A stretch of 64,000 nt of DNA. Origin: Paludibacter sp. 221 (GTDB taxonomy: Bacteria > Bacteroidota > Bacteroidia > Bacteroidales > Paludibacteraceae). The position numbers and the translations under genes are program-made. Below are positions 8,816 through 18,029 of this stretch, in pieces; within the stretch, counting starts at the first letter, position 1; every line of letters begins with the position of its first letter. The stretch lies in assembly GCF_010501035.1 (NCBI RefSeq), contig NZ_QVMH01000001.1, positions 13,759 to 77,758 on the forward strand. The letters run 5' to 3'. A model generated the notes under the pieces. It was not told the origin of the DNA. It did no database searches and saw nothing but the letters and a program-made list of their open reading frames with translations.

Positions 8816-9485
8816 CTAATCAGAAAAACAGCAGATTTTCCAAGTCTCAAAATTTATCGATAGATTGAAATTTGTATATTATCCTGTCTATAAAAACTGC
8901 CAATTTTAAACCTTCCAATCTTTCAGCCGCGAATGTATAACATTCTGTTTGTCAATATACAATGTCGGTTTCTTATGCATTGAAAGGGTGCGTTTTGCGC
9001 CAAAGGCTTGCTGTTAAGAAGGCTATTTGAATAATTGCAGGACAAGTATGTTTTTTTATCTCTCAATGGTTTGTCGGAATTTACATTTGGCAAATCGGGG
9101 CAATTCGCACCGATTGCTTTCCGGTCAAATAAGCAATATATAGCAGAGTTACACATGTCAATCCGGCTTTGATATTGACCGGATATTATTAATTTTCTTC
9201 GTGGTCTGAAATATTAAAATGACAGACCGATGAATGAAGAAAATTATTTTAAGGCGACCTCCAATTTAAGTCGCGTTAGAGAATCCGGGCTTCTACGTTT
9301 TATGCCCCGGATAGTGTGTAATAGTTGCCACCGAAGCAAAAAACAAAGAGCCTCACGCCTCTTTATTTTTTTGTCGTCGTCAAAGGAGCAAGGTAATCGC
9401 ACGGGTAACCCGAAATTCGCCTGTGGCTCTTTCTTGTTCCTCCTGTGCATACCTTGCCCTGCGGGGCTGCGAACTCCTGCACCCG
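8816..9485. other. long intergenic region, nested inverted repeat at 9191-9245
   Basis: No convincing gene is seen here on either strand. The main structure is a nested inverted repeat: AATTTTCTTC (9191-9200) with GAAGAAAATT (9236-9245), inside which GGTCTG (9203-9208) pairs with CAGACC (9223-9228). Composition turns GC-rich after about 9400, unlike the flanks. Given its place between the divergent ParA operon and mob genes, it probably carries promoters and part of the transfer origin. Confidence 0.5.
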
Positions 9486-9597
9486 CTCCCGATGGTCGGC
9501 TGGTTTGGGTTCGCCTGACAACCTTTCCGCTATTCTCCCGATGGTCGCATGCTAGTCAGGTTGTCTTGCAAGCCTTCATTTCATCTCCCGGTGGTCG
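9486..9597. other. candidate oriT with three direct repeats
   Basis: CTCCCGATGGTCG occurs at 9486-9498 and 9535-9547, and CTCCCGGTGGTCG at 9585-9597, spaced 49 and 50 bases apart. GACAACCT (9517-9524) and AGGTTGTC (9558-9565) form an inverted repeat around the middle copy. The array ends about 70 bases before the MobC-like gene, the usual place for oriT in Bacteroides mobilizable elements. The nick site cannot be named from sequence alone. Confidence 0.5.
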
Positions 9598-9665
9598 CTT
9601 TCGTTTTGGCTTGCCCGGCTATCTGAATAGCCAGAAAGATTCCATAACCTTCGAATGTATATGTT

Positions 9666-10016
9666 ATGGAAGATAAGAAAGAGGAGAAGCCCAAACGTGG
9701 TCGTCCGGCTAAGGAGAAAGAGAAGTTAAATCGCTCAATCAATCTCAAATTGACAGAGAAAGACTTCGGTTTAATCAAGGAGAAAGCGGAGAAAATAGGG
9801 ATGAAAGCGACACAATATGCACGGGAAATGGTGCTTAAAGGAGGTGTCAAATCCCGTTTTACATTGGAGGAACTTGACCTTATGCGAAAACTTTCAGGTA
9901 TAGCAAATAACCTGAACCAGATCGCAAAAAAAGCTAATCAGGCAGGATATATTGCGGAAAGCATTAATATAATGGGAATGATGATCAGAATTAAAAGGAT
10001 ACTGGATGATCGCTAA
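9666..10016 (+). CDS. MobC/BmgB-like relaxosome protein
   Basis: 116 residues. A lysine-rich start with an AT-hook-like RGRPAKEK is followed by a ribbon-helix-helix region (INLKLTEKDFGLIKEKAEK) and the LSGIANNLNQIAKKAN segment typical of MobC/plasmid mobilization relaxosome proteins. Such proteins bind oriT and help the relaxase nick. Its stop overlaps the relaxase start by 11 bases. Confidence 0.88.
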   Translation: MEDKKEEKPKRGRPAKEKEKLNRSINLKLTEKDFGLIKEKAEKIGMKATQYAREMVLKGGVKSRFTLEELDLMRKLSGIANNLNQIAKKANQAGYIAESINIMGMMIRIKRILDDR

Positions 10017-11268
10017 GAATATCAAGGGAAAGTCATTTAAGGGATGTGTATCATATGTGATGAACGATACTGCCAAGTTGCTTGAAGCTGAAGGTGTATT
10101 AGATTCAAGTAAACAGGATATTATCCGCAGTTTTGCCATACAACGTTCCGGCAGAAAGGAAATCAAGCAGCCTGTCGGACACATTCCATTGTCATTTGCT
10201 CCCGAAGATAAGGATAGAATGACGAATGATTTTATGGTACAATTAGCTAAGGAATACATGGAAGAAATGGGTATTAAAAACACCCAATATATCATTGCCC
10301 GGCATTACAACACCGACAATGAACACATTCATATTGTCTATAACCGAATCGACAATAACCTGAAATTAATATCAGTCAACCACGATTACAAACGGAATAT
10401 CAAGGTCTGTAAGAAACTAAAAGACAAACATGGATTGACTTATGGCAAGGACAAAGAAAGGGTTAAGCGAGAGAAATTAAGGAATCCGGATAAGGCAAAA
10501 TATTATATCCATGATGCGATTAAAACCGTTCTGCCGAATTGCAAAACACCTAATGACCTGCGATATAATCTTCAAAAATTCGGGATAGAGCTTGAGTACA
10601 AGCACAAACGAACAACATCTGAGATTGAGGGAGTATCATTCCGGTACGGAGATATAGCATTCAAAGGCTCTGAGGTAGATAGAAAATACAGCTTTGGAAA
10701 TCTGAAAGAGGAGTTCCAGAAAAATCTTTTGGAAGAAAACAAGCAAATAGAAGAAACATACTTGCGACAACAGGTGGAGCAAAGAACTAAACTAGAAACC
10801 GATGAAAAAGCTAAACAACAAACCCAAAGCAAGCCGAAACTTCCATCTATTGGTGGTACTGAATTGATGTCTGAGCAATGGCAAATATTAAAAGACGGTG
10901 GGCATGTTTATCTTGAAAACATGAATCGTAGCAATGGAGATGGTAAATTCTCCTCCTATGTTTTCCTTAACGACGAAAAGAGCAAAGCCTTTTTTAGCGA
11001 CAAGAATCCCGATGAGTTTGTCAAATACGGCAAATACGAAATGCGCATACGAGATAAGATACTCATAGAAAATGGCTATGTCACAAAAGCCAAAGTAAAA
11101 TGGTGGGGCATGGGAAGCTATGCAAACCCTTACTTGTGGAAAGAGAATAAAGTAGATGCCCAATATAAAGAATCGTGGAGTGATCCACGATTGCAGAAAA
11201 CTCAAAAGGAGGAGCAAAAGCCAAAGCAACCCATCGTTCAGAAGAAAAATAGAGGGCAAAAGAGGTAA
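10006..11268 (+). CDS. MobA/BmgA-like relaxase
   Basis: 420 residues. The relaxase/mobilization domain occupies the first 250 or so residues, with the metal-binding histidine motif in RHYNTDNEHIHIVYNRI (about residues 98-115). The C-terminal half is charged and helical. It should nick oriT and lead the transferred strand, using a helper element's coupling protein and secretion system, none of which is encoded here. It is translationally coupled to the MobC-like gene. Confidence 0.92.
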   Translation: MIAKNIKGKSFKGCVSYVMNDTAKLLEAEGVLDSSKQDIIRSFAIQRSGRKEIKQPVGHIPLSFAPEDKDRMTNDFMVQLAKEYMEEMGIKNTQYIIARHYNTDNEHIHIVYNRIDNNLKLISVNHDYKRNIKVCKKLKDKHGLTYGKDKERVKREKLRNPDKAKYYIHDAIKTVLPNCKTPNDLRYNLQKFGIELEYKHKRTTSEIEGVSFRYGDIAFKGSEVDRKYSFGNLKEEFQKNLLEENKQIEETYLRQQVEQRTKLETDEKAKQQTQSKPKLPSIGGTELMSEQWQILKDGGHVYLENMNRSNGDGKFSSYVFLNDEKSKAFFSDKNPDEFVKYGKYEMRIRDKILIENGYVTKAKVKWWGMGSYANPYLWKENKVDAQYKESWSDPRLQKTQKEEQKPKQPIVQKKNRGQKR

Positions 11269-11325
11269 ATCCAAACAGGGGATGAGAATATTAACAACAA
11301 ATTTATTAAGTAAAAACAGATAAAA

Positions 11326-12516
11326 ATGACTTCAGTAAAGATAAAATTTAGAAAATCAACTATAAAGAATAAGGAGGGAGTCCTCTATATTCAATTAATT
11401 CATAGCCGTGAAACTAAGCTTATTACGACAAGGTTTCGATTGCATTCTTTTGAGTGGGATAATCGTTCATCCACAGTAATAACAAATACCATAGACTCCG
11501 AAAGGATGTCTTACTTACAAAACATAAAAGACGGATTGGAATCAGAGGTCAGGCAGATTTATGATTTAATCTCCATACTTGAAAAACGAGGCGACTATAC
11601 CACTAAGGAACTGGTTGAATACTATGCCAATAACTCTTTTAATGGTTACTTCTTTCCTTTCATAAAATATCAAATCAAGGAGTTGAAATCTGAAAATCGA
11701 ACTAAAACCGCATCAATATATGAAACTGCAAGGAGAAGTTTTTCCCGCTTCCGGTATGGAGAAGATATTCGAATCGACAAGATAGACAGCTCATTGATGC
11801 AACGGTACGAAACTTATCTGAAAAATAATGGGGTCTCACAGAATAGTATTTCTTGCTATATGCGAGCATTGAGAGTTACATACAATCAGGCAGTACAAAA
11901 AGGTTTGACAATCTCAAAGAACCCATTTAAAGATGTTTATACAGGCATATACAAAACCTCTAAAAGAGCTGTAAATGAAGATATAATCACCAAGCTAATA
12001 AAACTTGACCTTTCAGAATATAGCCACTTACTATTAGCACGGGATCTTTTCACGTTTAGTTTTTACACACGAGGTATGTCCTTTGTCGATATGGCTAATC
12101 TCAAGCAAAGCAATCTAAAGAACGGTTATCTCGTCTACTGCCGTAGTAAAACCAAACAAGCCCTGAGTATCAAGGTAGAAAAATGTATTGAAGAAATAAT
12201 AGACCGATACAAAGAAATTGCTATTGATGACTATATTCTTCCTATATACACTTCTCAAAACCGAGATTATAACAGCCATTTACGAACTTACAACAAACGT
12301 CTCAAACGAATTTCGGAACTACTTAATCTGGAAAAGCCGTTGAGTTCATATGTCTCACGGCATTCTTGGGCAACGATAGCCCTACGCAAAGGGATTTCCG
12401 TACAAGTCATAAGTGAAGGAATGGGGCATGAAAACGAGAAGACAACCCGAATATACTTAGCTTCTTTGGATCAATCTGTTATAGACGATGCAAATTCCCA
12501 GATAATCGCACTATAA
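11326..12516 (+). CDS. invertase-type tyrosine recombinase
   Basis: 396 residues with an arm-type N-terminus, a SAM-like domain (about 105-195) and a catalytic domain. The active-site blocks are FYTRGMSFVDM, YVSRHSWAT and GMGHENEKTTRIYLA with the nucleophilic Tyr. The FYTRGMSFVDM signature is that of Bacteroides Tsr-type recombinases, many of which invert nearby DNA. The gene ends 15 bases before a 32-bp inverted repeat whose partner lies 315 bases further on, so promoter inversion is its probable job. A role in island integration cannot be excluded. Confidence 0.92.
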   Translation: MTSVKIKFRKSTIKNKEGVLYIQLIHSRETKLITTRFRLHSFEWDNRSSTVITNTIDSERMSYLQNIKDGLESEVRQIYDLISILEKRGDYTTKELVEYYANNSFNGYFFPFIKYQIKELKSENRTKTASIYETARRSFSRFRYGEDIRIDKIDSSLMQRYETYLKNNGVSQNSISCYMRALRVTYNQAVQKGLTISKNPFKDVYTGIYKTSKRAVNEDIITKLIKLDLSEYSHLLLARDLFTFSFYTRGMSFVDMANLKQSNLKNGYLVYCRSKTKQALSIKVEKCIEEIIDRYKEIAIDDYILPIYTSQNRDYNSHLRTYNKRLKRISELLNLEKPLSSYVSRHSWATIALRKGISVQVISEGMGHENEKTTRIYLASLDQSVIDDANSQIIAL

Positions 12517-12531
12517 ATACCGTCTAAAAAA

Positions 12532-12563
12532 GATACCACCTCTTGTTTAGAGGTGGTACTATA
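12532..12563 (+). repeat. left inverted repeat of invertible segment
   Basis: 32 bases, the reverse complement of 12879-12910 with a single mismatch. Each copy is itself a near-palindrome (TACCACCTC / GAGGTGGTA around TTGTTTA), as expected for a tyrosine recombinase core site. Similarity stops sharply at both ends. Confidence 0.85.
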
Positions 12564-12878
12564 CTAAAATTCGCGCACGCGCAAAGATACAAAAGTATTT
12601 CTAAAGAGGAAACAGAAAACGTTAAGTTTTTAACATATACCATATATGCACCCGTATTTTTCGATAATATCTCTGTATATCAGCATGTTTATATGAATGT
12701 TTGAAAAATATCTTTCCAATAACTTCCTAAGCAAGATAAGAAGCTGATAATGAGCGTCCTCTAAAACGACCTCACAAACCTTTCCTTCTTTGTTTGCAAA
12801 ATCGTTCGAAAAACTACTTACATATAATAAACCTAACGCTAAAATTGGCTTGTAACCAACATTATACAAGAAATATTA
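12564..12878. promoter_or_regulatory. predicted invertible promoter segment (OFF orientation)
   Basis: A 315-base gene-free segment bounded by inverted repeats. On the minus strand it holds TATCTTTG at 12589-12582, a perfect Bacteroidota -7 element with only a weak -33 about 20 bases upstream, and a GC-rich GCGCACGCGC just after it. In this copy transcription would run left, antisense into the recombinase gene. After inversion the -7 element would sit at about 12853-12860, pointing at the 13028 operon. I see no plus-strand promoter between the right repeat and 13028. Confidence 0.7.
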
Positions 12879-12910
12879 TATAGTACCACCTCTAAACAAG
12901 AAGTGGTATC
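12879..12910 (-). repeat. right inverted repeat of invertible segment
   Basis: Matches 12532-12563 in reverse complement at 31 of 32 positions (the difference is A at 12901). If the segment flips, this repeat becomes part of the 5' leader of the downstream operon and could fold as a hairpin there. Confidence 0.85.
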
Positions 12911-13027
12911 AATGAAAAATATAGCAAAGCCACGAAAATAAAATAACATAGGAAAAAGTGAAGATAAAGGGTTCGTCTTCATTTTTTAGTAACAGAACCC
13001 AAATGTTAAACAAATAAATAAATAATT

Positions 13028-13714
13028 ATGGGATTTTTTTTAGTAATTCTTATTGGTGTTGGTGCGTTTATCGCATTTAAGTTTTTAAAGGGGAATGATA
13101 CCCCATATGTAAAAGAACGAATTAAAGGGAGACCTGAGAATCAAAAAAAAGTTATCAGATACTTTTGTAATGATGATGGTTGCTTTTCAAGTAGGATGAA
13201 AGATGAAGAGTATGATGGCATGGTAAGATCAGTTTTAAATTCAATGGATTTTAGACAAAAAGCCCTTAATAAAATCGGTTTAGATGAAGATCAAGTAAAA
13301 GAAATAGATCCTGTTCATTTTGAGAACTATTTGTTTGGCAAAAAACATTTTGCTCGTTTTGGCAAAGACCATAAATGGCGTAGTTCTGCTTACCAAGTAA
13401 GTTGGCTTTTTTTTAGCGATACTCAAGTTTATTTGTATCAATATACATTTAACATGGACGAGGATGGAAAACAAGAGAAGACAGAAGAGTATTTCTATAA
13501 AGATATAACTAATTTTTCGGCATCTTCAGACACGGAGGAATCTCCAGTTTACGACCCTAAACAGAAAAAAGAAATACTGAAGAATATAGATTCTTGTCGT
13601 TTTGCAATTACAGTACCCGGTGATAAGCTCTGGTGTGCGATGGATCAGAATGATTATACCGAAAGAGCTATCCAAGCCATGAAAGCAAAATTAAGAGAAA
13701 AGAAAAATTCATAA
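13028..13714 (+). CDS. unknown protein with one membrane helix
   Basis: 228 residues. Residues 3-20 form one strongly hydrophobic helix, so the rest is probably cytoplasmic or, less likely, periplasmic. The centre (about 115-170, VSWLFFSDTQVYLYQYTFN) looks like a beta-rich, possibly pleckstrin-like domain; that is a guess. It is the first gene of the seven-gene operon that ends at 20483. Its leader contains no consensus promoter in this orientation. Composition is AT-rich, like the rest of the operon. Confidence 0.8.
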   Translation: MGFFLVILIGVGAFIAFKFLKGNDTPYVKERIKGRPENQKKVIRYFCNDDGCFSSRMKDEEYDGMVRSVLNSMDFRQKALNKIGLDEDQVKEIDPVHFENYLFGKKHFARFGKDHKWRSSAYQVSWLFFSDTQVYLYQYTFNMDEDGKQEKTEEYFYKDITNFSASSDTEESPVYDPKQKKEILKNIDSCRFAITVPGDKLWCAMDQNDYTERAIQAMKAKLREKKNS

Positions 13715-13718
13715 CGAT

Positions 13719-14225
13719 GTGGATGTTGTAAATATATTCAAATCAAGAAAGATAAAACACACCATCGTTGAAAGAACCCCTAGTGGATCAGAACAAAATG
13801 TTGCAAAATCATATTGTTTACATCGCCCTCTTTACAGACCTAAAACTAATATAAAAAAGGTCTTAATCTGGTTGTTTTGGTTTGAAGTAGGAATCATTCT
13901 AACCACTTTTGTACTAGGTTTTATTTTGAGATACTTCGGGGCTTCTTTCTCTTCTTTTTTTGGAAGGGATATATTTTATATATATAATCTTATTAGTCTA
14001 TTATTCCTAATGATATTTCTTAAACGAATACTTATTCTAATAATAGAATTATATCAGCATTATGCTCCTGAAGAAATGCGTAGGAAATGCCTTCTAATGC
14101 CAACTTGTTCTGAATACGCATTATTGGCATTGCAGAAGCATGGTGTAATTAAGGGACTATATAAGACCTACATCCGTTTAACAAAAAAATGCAAAGGAGA
14201 GACTTATTATATTGATTATCCATAG
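13719..14225 (+). CDS. membrane protein with YidD domain
   Basis: 168 residues starting at GTG, four bases after the previous stop; the ATG just upstream is in a closed frame. Two membrane helices lie at about residues 48-70 and 85-110. The C-terminus (from residue 120) carries the YidD signature: MPTCSEYALLAL, then KHGVIKG and RLTKKC with its cysteines. Ordinary YidD is a small peripheral protein that aids YidC-dependent membrane insertion. This version has membrane anchors and sits in an accessory operon, so it probably serves the operon's own membrane assembly. Confidence 0.8.
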   Translation: MDVVNIFKSRKIKHTIVERTPSGSEQNVAKSYCLHRPLYRPKTNIKKVLIWLFWFEVGIILTTFVLGFILRYFGASFSSFFGRDIFYIYNLISLLFLMIFLKRILILIIELYQHYAPEEMRRKCLLMPTCSEYALLALQKHGVIKGLYKTYIRLTKKCKGETYYIDYP

Positions 14226-14243
14226 ATTTATTTTTTAGAGAAC

Positions 14244-16913
14244 ATGGTGTCCACTACTTTATTGTCAAATAATGAAAGCATCGGTTTAGGAGTTATAGAA
14301 ATAGTTTCAATTCCTAGCATATCGATATTATCTAATAAATATTCTGATATACAATCCATGTCTATCGAATATAAAAAAGAAATGGGTAATTTGTTGGTGG
14401 AGGTTTACCAGTATTATAAAATGCTAAATATCACAAATGGATTACCCAATGATATTTCACTGGAAGTGCTGTGGACAACTCATTCAGTTTCTAACCAGCC
14501 ATATAAAGCGAATATAAAAATATTCTTATTGGTGCGGTCTATTGGAAATGACAATTATTCTGTTGAAAAAAATATAAACTCTATTTTGGAGATATGTAAA
14601 ACGACCTTGGATATACAAAAGTATGAGTATAAAACAATTTCTTATGAAGAGTTTGTGCCAATCATCAATAATATTGAAGACCAGTCTATTTGTGCAATAG
14701 TAAAAGAAGAAAGAATAGAAAATCTTCAAAATCAGATATTACCAGTTTGCTATTCTTTTGATCAAATACCTAATAGTGAGACAGATTTGAGTAAGATAGT
14801 CAACACATTGATTAATTATCCTAATTGTGCAATATCATTTCAATTAATACCAACATCTTATACTCTAAATGAAACGCAAGAGATTGACAGAATGACTCAA
14901 ATGCTTGATACTCTACACAAAGGTATCGCAGAGCAAGGAGTCGGAAATATAAGCTTCTCTTTAGCTGAAAAACAAGCTCAAATATATAAATATTATACAC
15001 AAAATAAAGGAAATGCTCTTTTCTATTTTAATATCTTAATTTATGGAGATGTAGATGCCGTATCAAATATATCAACTCGTGTTTATGGACAACTTAATGC
15101 ATCAACAATAAATAATGCAGGTCTAAAATTCATAAATTTATTACCCAATGAGGTAAATAAGGATGACAATTTCTATCCTCTTCCTTGGGCAATAAATGAA
15201 TTGCTATTAGGAGCAGAAAGAGAACATCATATATGGGATGGGGGACAAATCTCTGCCAATTATTACAAATTACCCTATATTATCACATTTGAAGAAGCTT
15301 CTGAATTTTTCAGACTCCCTTTTGGCAATGATAAAATATCTGCAGGGTTGGTTGTAAACGAATCTAGCAAGAGAGGTAAAACATATACCGATGATATAAT
15401 AAATTCAGGTGATATAGAAGTCGGAATGCTTAAATCCTCATCAAAAGGTGATAAAATAGGATTTTCTCTAAAAGATCTAGCTAAACATATGTTGATAGTT
15501 GGAACACCCGGATCGGGGAAAACAACTTTTTCTGTTAGCTTATTGGATCGTTTATGGAAGCAACACAATATCCCCTTTTTGGTTATTGAGCCTGCAAAGA
15601 ATGAATATCGGGCTCTAATTCAAAGCATTCCTGATTTGCAGGTGTTCACACCCGGAAAGAATTTCATTTCTCCATTCATATTTAATCCATTTATTCCCCC
15701 AAAAAATGTCAAACTAGAAACTTATAAGTCAACATTAAAAACAGCCTTTGCAGCTGCTGTTTCTATGTCTACACCACTTGATAAAATATTTGAAGAAGCA
15801 ATAAATAATTGTTATTCAGATTTCAGGTGGCTTGATTCTTACACTAGCGACGATAAAGGTGAAATTTTCAATATAACAGATTTCATTAAATGTTTCCAAC
15901 AAACATTTGATGAAATAGGTTATACAGGAGATGCTAAAAATATTGGCCGTGCAGGTATTGTTCGCTTAAATAGTTTAATAAATCTATTTGATAATTACTT
16001 TTCTATTCCTATTGAAGATCTATTACAAAAACCTACGATTATAGAGCTTGCAGCAATTGAAAACAGTGATCAAAAAGCATTGATTATTTCTCTCCTATTG
16101 TTATCCATTCTTGCCTATGTCAATGCAAATTATATCGGCGAAGGAGGTTTAAAGAATGTCATTTTATTGGAAGAGGCACATGTCCTTTTGGATGCAGACA
16201 CTAATGCAGGGCAAGGAGAAGCAAACCCAAGTGCAATCGCACAAGGACTTGTAAAAAGAATGCTTGCCGAAATTCGATCTTATGGTGTTGGGTTAATTGT
16301 TGCAGATCAATCGCCACGTAAAGTTTCTGTAGATGTTGTTGCCCTTACGGATATGAAACTAGCTTTTAGGTTGGTTGAGGCAACCGACAAACAAATTCTT
16401 GCTGATAGCACCAATATGTCAGATACGCAAGCACAGAGATTAGCCAAGTTAAAACCAGGAGAAGCATTTTTCTTTTTTAATAAGTTAGATGAACCAGAAG
16501 AAATTGTTACAGAAGATTATCGATTACAAAATAATATTAGCATTTCATTGTCAGATGAAGGAATAAAATCTTTGTCGACATATTGGAATGATAAGTCGGA
16601 TAAGCTATGTCCCTATCCAGAATGCCAACATGTGAGTTACTGTTCTACCAAATGTGATTATTCAAGGCGCATTTTGGCAAAAGAAATATCCCGAAGAATA
16701 TTTGTCCGAAATTTCAAACAAAACGATTCTAATTTCGATCCTGTAAAGAAAGTTTTTGGACAGATATCGAAAATGATTATAGTAGAGCTAAATGATGAAC
16801 CCTTCAATAAGGAATTACTATTATGTGTAAAAGCACAACTATGGCGGAAAATAAAGTACGGAACAAAAATTCCAGTAAGTGACACTCAGATACAAAAATC
16901 TTTAGAAAAATAA
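14244..16913 (+). CDS. HerA/DUF87-type ATPase
   Basis: 889 residues. The N-terminal 400 or so are of unrecognised fold. The ATPase domain has Walker A GTPGSGKT (residues 420-427), Walker B VILLEEAH (about 639-646) and a following IVADQSPR segment, as in HerA/FtsK/VirB4-class hexameric pumps. A cysteine cluster, CPYPECQHVSYCSTKC (about 788-803), suggests a zinc-binding tail. HerA relatives move DNA, and several anti-phage systems use one. No partner nuclease such as NurA, Sir2 or DUF4297 is present, so the substrate is unknown. Confidence 0.85.
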   Translation: MVSTTLLSNNESIGLGVIEIVSIPSISILSNKYSDIQSMSIEYKKEMGNLLVEVYQYYKMLNITNGLPNDISLEVLWTTHSVSNQPYKANIKIFLLVRSIGNDNYSVEKNINSILEICKTTLDIQKYEYKTISYEEFVPIINNIEDQSICAIVKEERIENLQNQILPVCYSFDQIPNSETDLSKIVNTLINYPNCAISFQLIPTSYTLNETQEIDRMTQMLDTLHKGIAEQGVGNISFSLAEKQAQIYKYYTQNKGNALFYFNILIYGDVDAVSNISTRVYGQLNASTINNAGLKFINLLPNEVNKDDNFYPLPWAINELLLGAEREHHIWDGGQISANYYKLPYIITFEEASEFFRLPFGNDKISAGLVVNESSKRGKTYTDDIINSGDIEVGMLKSSSKGDKIGFSLKDLAKHMLIVGTPGSGKTTFSVSLLDRLWKQHNIPFLVIEPAKNEYRALIQSIPDLQVFTPGKNFISPFIFNPFIPPKNVKLETYKSTLKTAFAAAVSMSTPLDKIFEEAINNCYSDFRWLDSYTSDDKGEIFNITDFIKCFQQTFDEIGYTGDAKNIGRAGIVRLNSLINLFDNYFSIPIEDLLQKPTIIELAAIENSDQKALIISLLLLSILAYVNANYIGEGGLKNVILLEEAHVLLDADTNAGQGEANPSAIAQGLVKRMLAEIRSYGVGLIVADQSPRKVSVDVVALTDMKLAFRLVEATDKQILADSTNMSDTQAQRLAKLKPGEAFFFFNKLDEPEEIVTEDYRLQNNISISLSDEGIKSLSTYWNDKSDKLCPYPECQHVSYCSTKCDYSRRILAKEISRRIFVRNFKQNDSNFDPVKKVFGQISKMIIVELNDEPFNKELLLCVKAQLWRKIKYGTKIPVSDTQIQKSLEK

Positions 16914-16916
16914 ACA

Positions 16917-18005
16917 ATGGACGAAGAATATAACGAATCAGAAGACACCTCTGACGTATCGTCGGATATGGACAGTTCCGATATTGAAACCTCGGATAAT
17001 AGTTTCGAAGATGGGGATATCCCTGAAGATACAGCAACCGAAGATTTTGAATCAGATGACACGTGGGATGACAGTGTCCTTTCTGAAGATACGGACGAAA
17101 TAGAAGAAGACGATAACTTTGACGAAGAAAACGGAGATGATGCTTCGGACGCTGAAGTTGAAGAAGATTTCGAAAACGATGATTTTGAAGAATCGCCGAC
17201 GGAAGACGTCGAGGAAGAAGAAATAACTGAAAATACAGAAACAGAAGAAACAGAGTCCGGAGAAGATTCTGAGAATGAAACAGAGGTTCCCGAAGATGAT
17301 GAATCCATAGTAGATTCGGAGGAAGAAAGTCAAGATGACACCAACAGCCAAAGTGATTTAGAAGAAGATGCTGACTCGGAAGAATCTAAGGAAACCAATG
17401 AAGATGAAGAAAATCCGGAGAGTAGGTCATTAAATGATATACTGGAAGATCCGAATGTTGACGACCAAACTAAAGATAAATTATCAGAATTGTCAGGAAG
17501 GAAACAAAGCAACGATAGTAACGGTGATGATGGAGAAACTGGAGATACTTCTCCGGAAGAACCTGATGGCGATGACGAAGGCAAAAAGGATTCTTTTATA
17601 AAACCCGATGACGACTACCAAAATGAAAGGGGATCACGACCATATTATGAAGAAGAAATTCCCGAAGAAGATGTAATAGAAGAGGAGGAAGAAACTTCTT
17701 TCAGCAATGAAAAAGATCACTCCTTGCGACATTTGGAGGAAGATCAGGAAAGGGAAAGAGAAGAAGAAGCAGAAGAGCAAAGGGCTGAAGAAGAATCTGA
17801 GAAACAAAGCGTTGAAGAGCAAGAAACTGAAGAACAGCAAAAAATAGAAGAAGAGCAGGAAGAAGAAAATACAAGAAACCAAGAGATCGAACGAATCAAC
17901 AGGCTGCGAGGCATTTCGTCCGAATCTGACACTCGTAACAAAAGTGATTCAAACAATCAAGATTCAAATTATAATCCTTACTATAACAGAGATAGGCAAC
18001 GATAG
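16917..18005 (+). CDS. extremely acidic, disordered protein
   Basis: 362 residues starting three bases after the ATPase stop. Residues 1-200 are dominated by Asp, Glu and Ser. About 245-325 is a Glu/Gln/Arg-rich stretch likely to form a single long helix or coiled coil. No signal peptide or membrane segment is seen. The function is unknown. Such acidity suits a DNA mimic, a protein-binding scaffold or a chaperone-like linker. It is placed between the ATPase and the SPFH protein, and may connect the two. Confidence 0.8.
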   Translation: MDEEYNESEDTSDVSSDMDSSDIETSDNSFEDGDIPEDTATEDFESDDTWDDSVLSEDTDEIEEDDNFDEENGDDASDAEVEEDFENDDFEESPTEDVEEEEITENTETEETESGEDSENETEVPEDDESIVDSEEESQDDTNSQSDLEEDADSEESKETNEDEENPESRSLNDILEDPNVDDQTKDKLSELSGRKQSNDSNGDDGETGDTSPEEPDGDDEGKKDSFIKPDDDYQNERGSRPYYEEEIPEEDVIEEEEETSFSNEKDHSLRHLEEDQEREREEEAEEQRAEEESEKQSVEEQETEEQQKIEEEQEEENTRNQEIERINRLRGISSESDTRNKSDSNNQDSNYNPYYNRDRQR

Positions 18006-18029
18006 TTATAAATTTAAAATTACAGCAAT

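Noticed and set aside
9230-9676. 148-residue plus-strand frame upstream of the mob genes
   Set aside because: Composition is that of a non-coding GC-rich oriT region; it contains the three direct repeats and has no domain.
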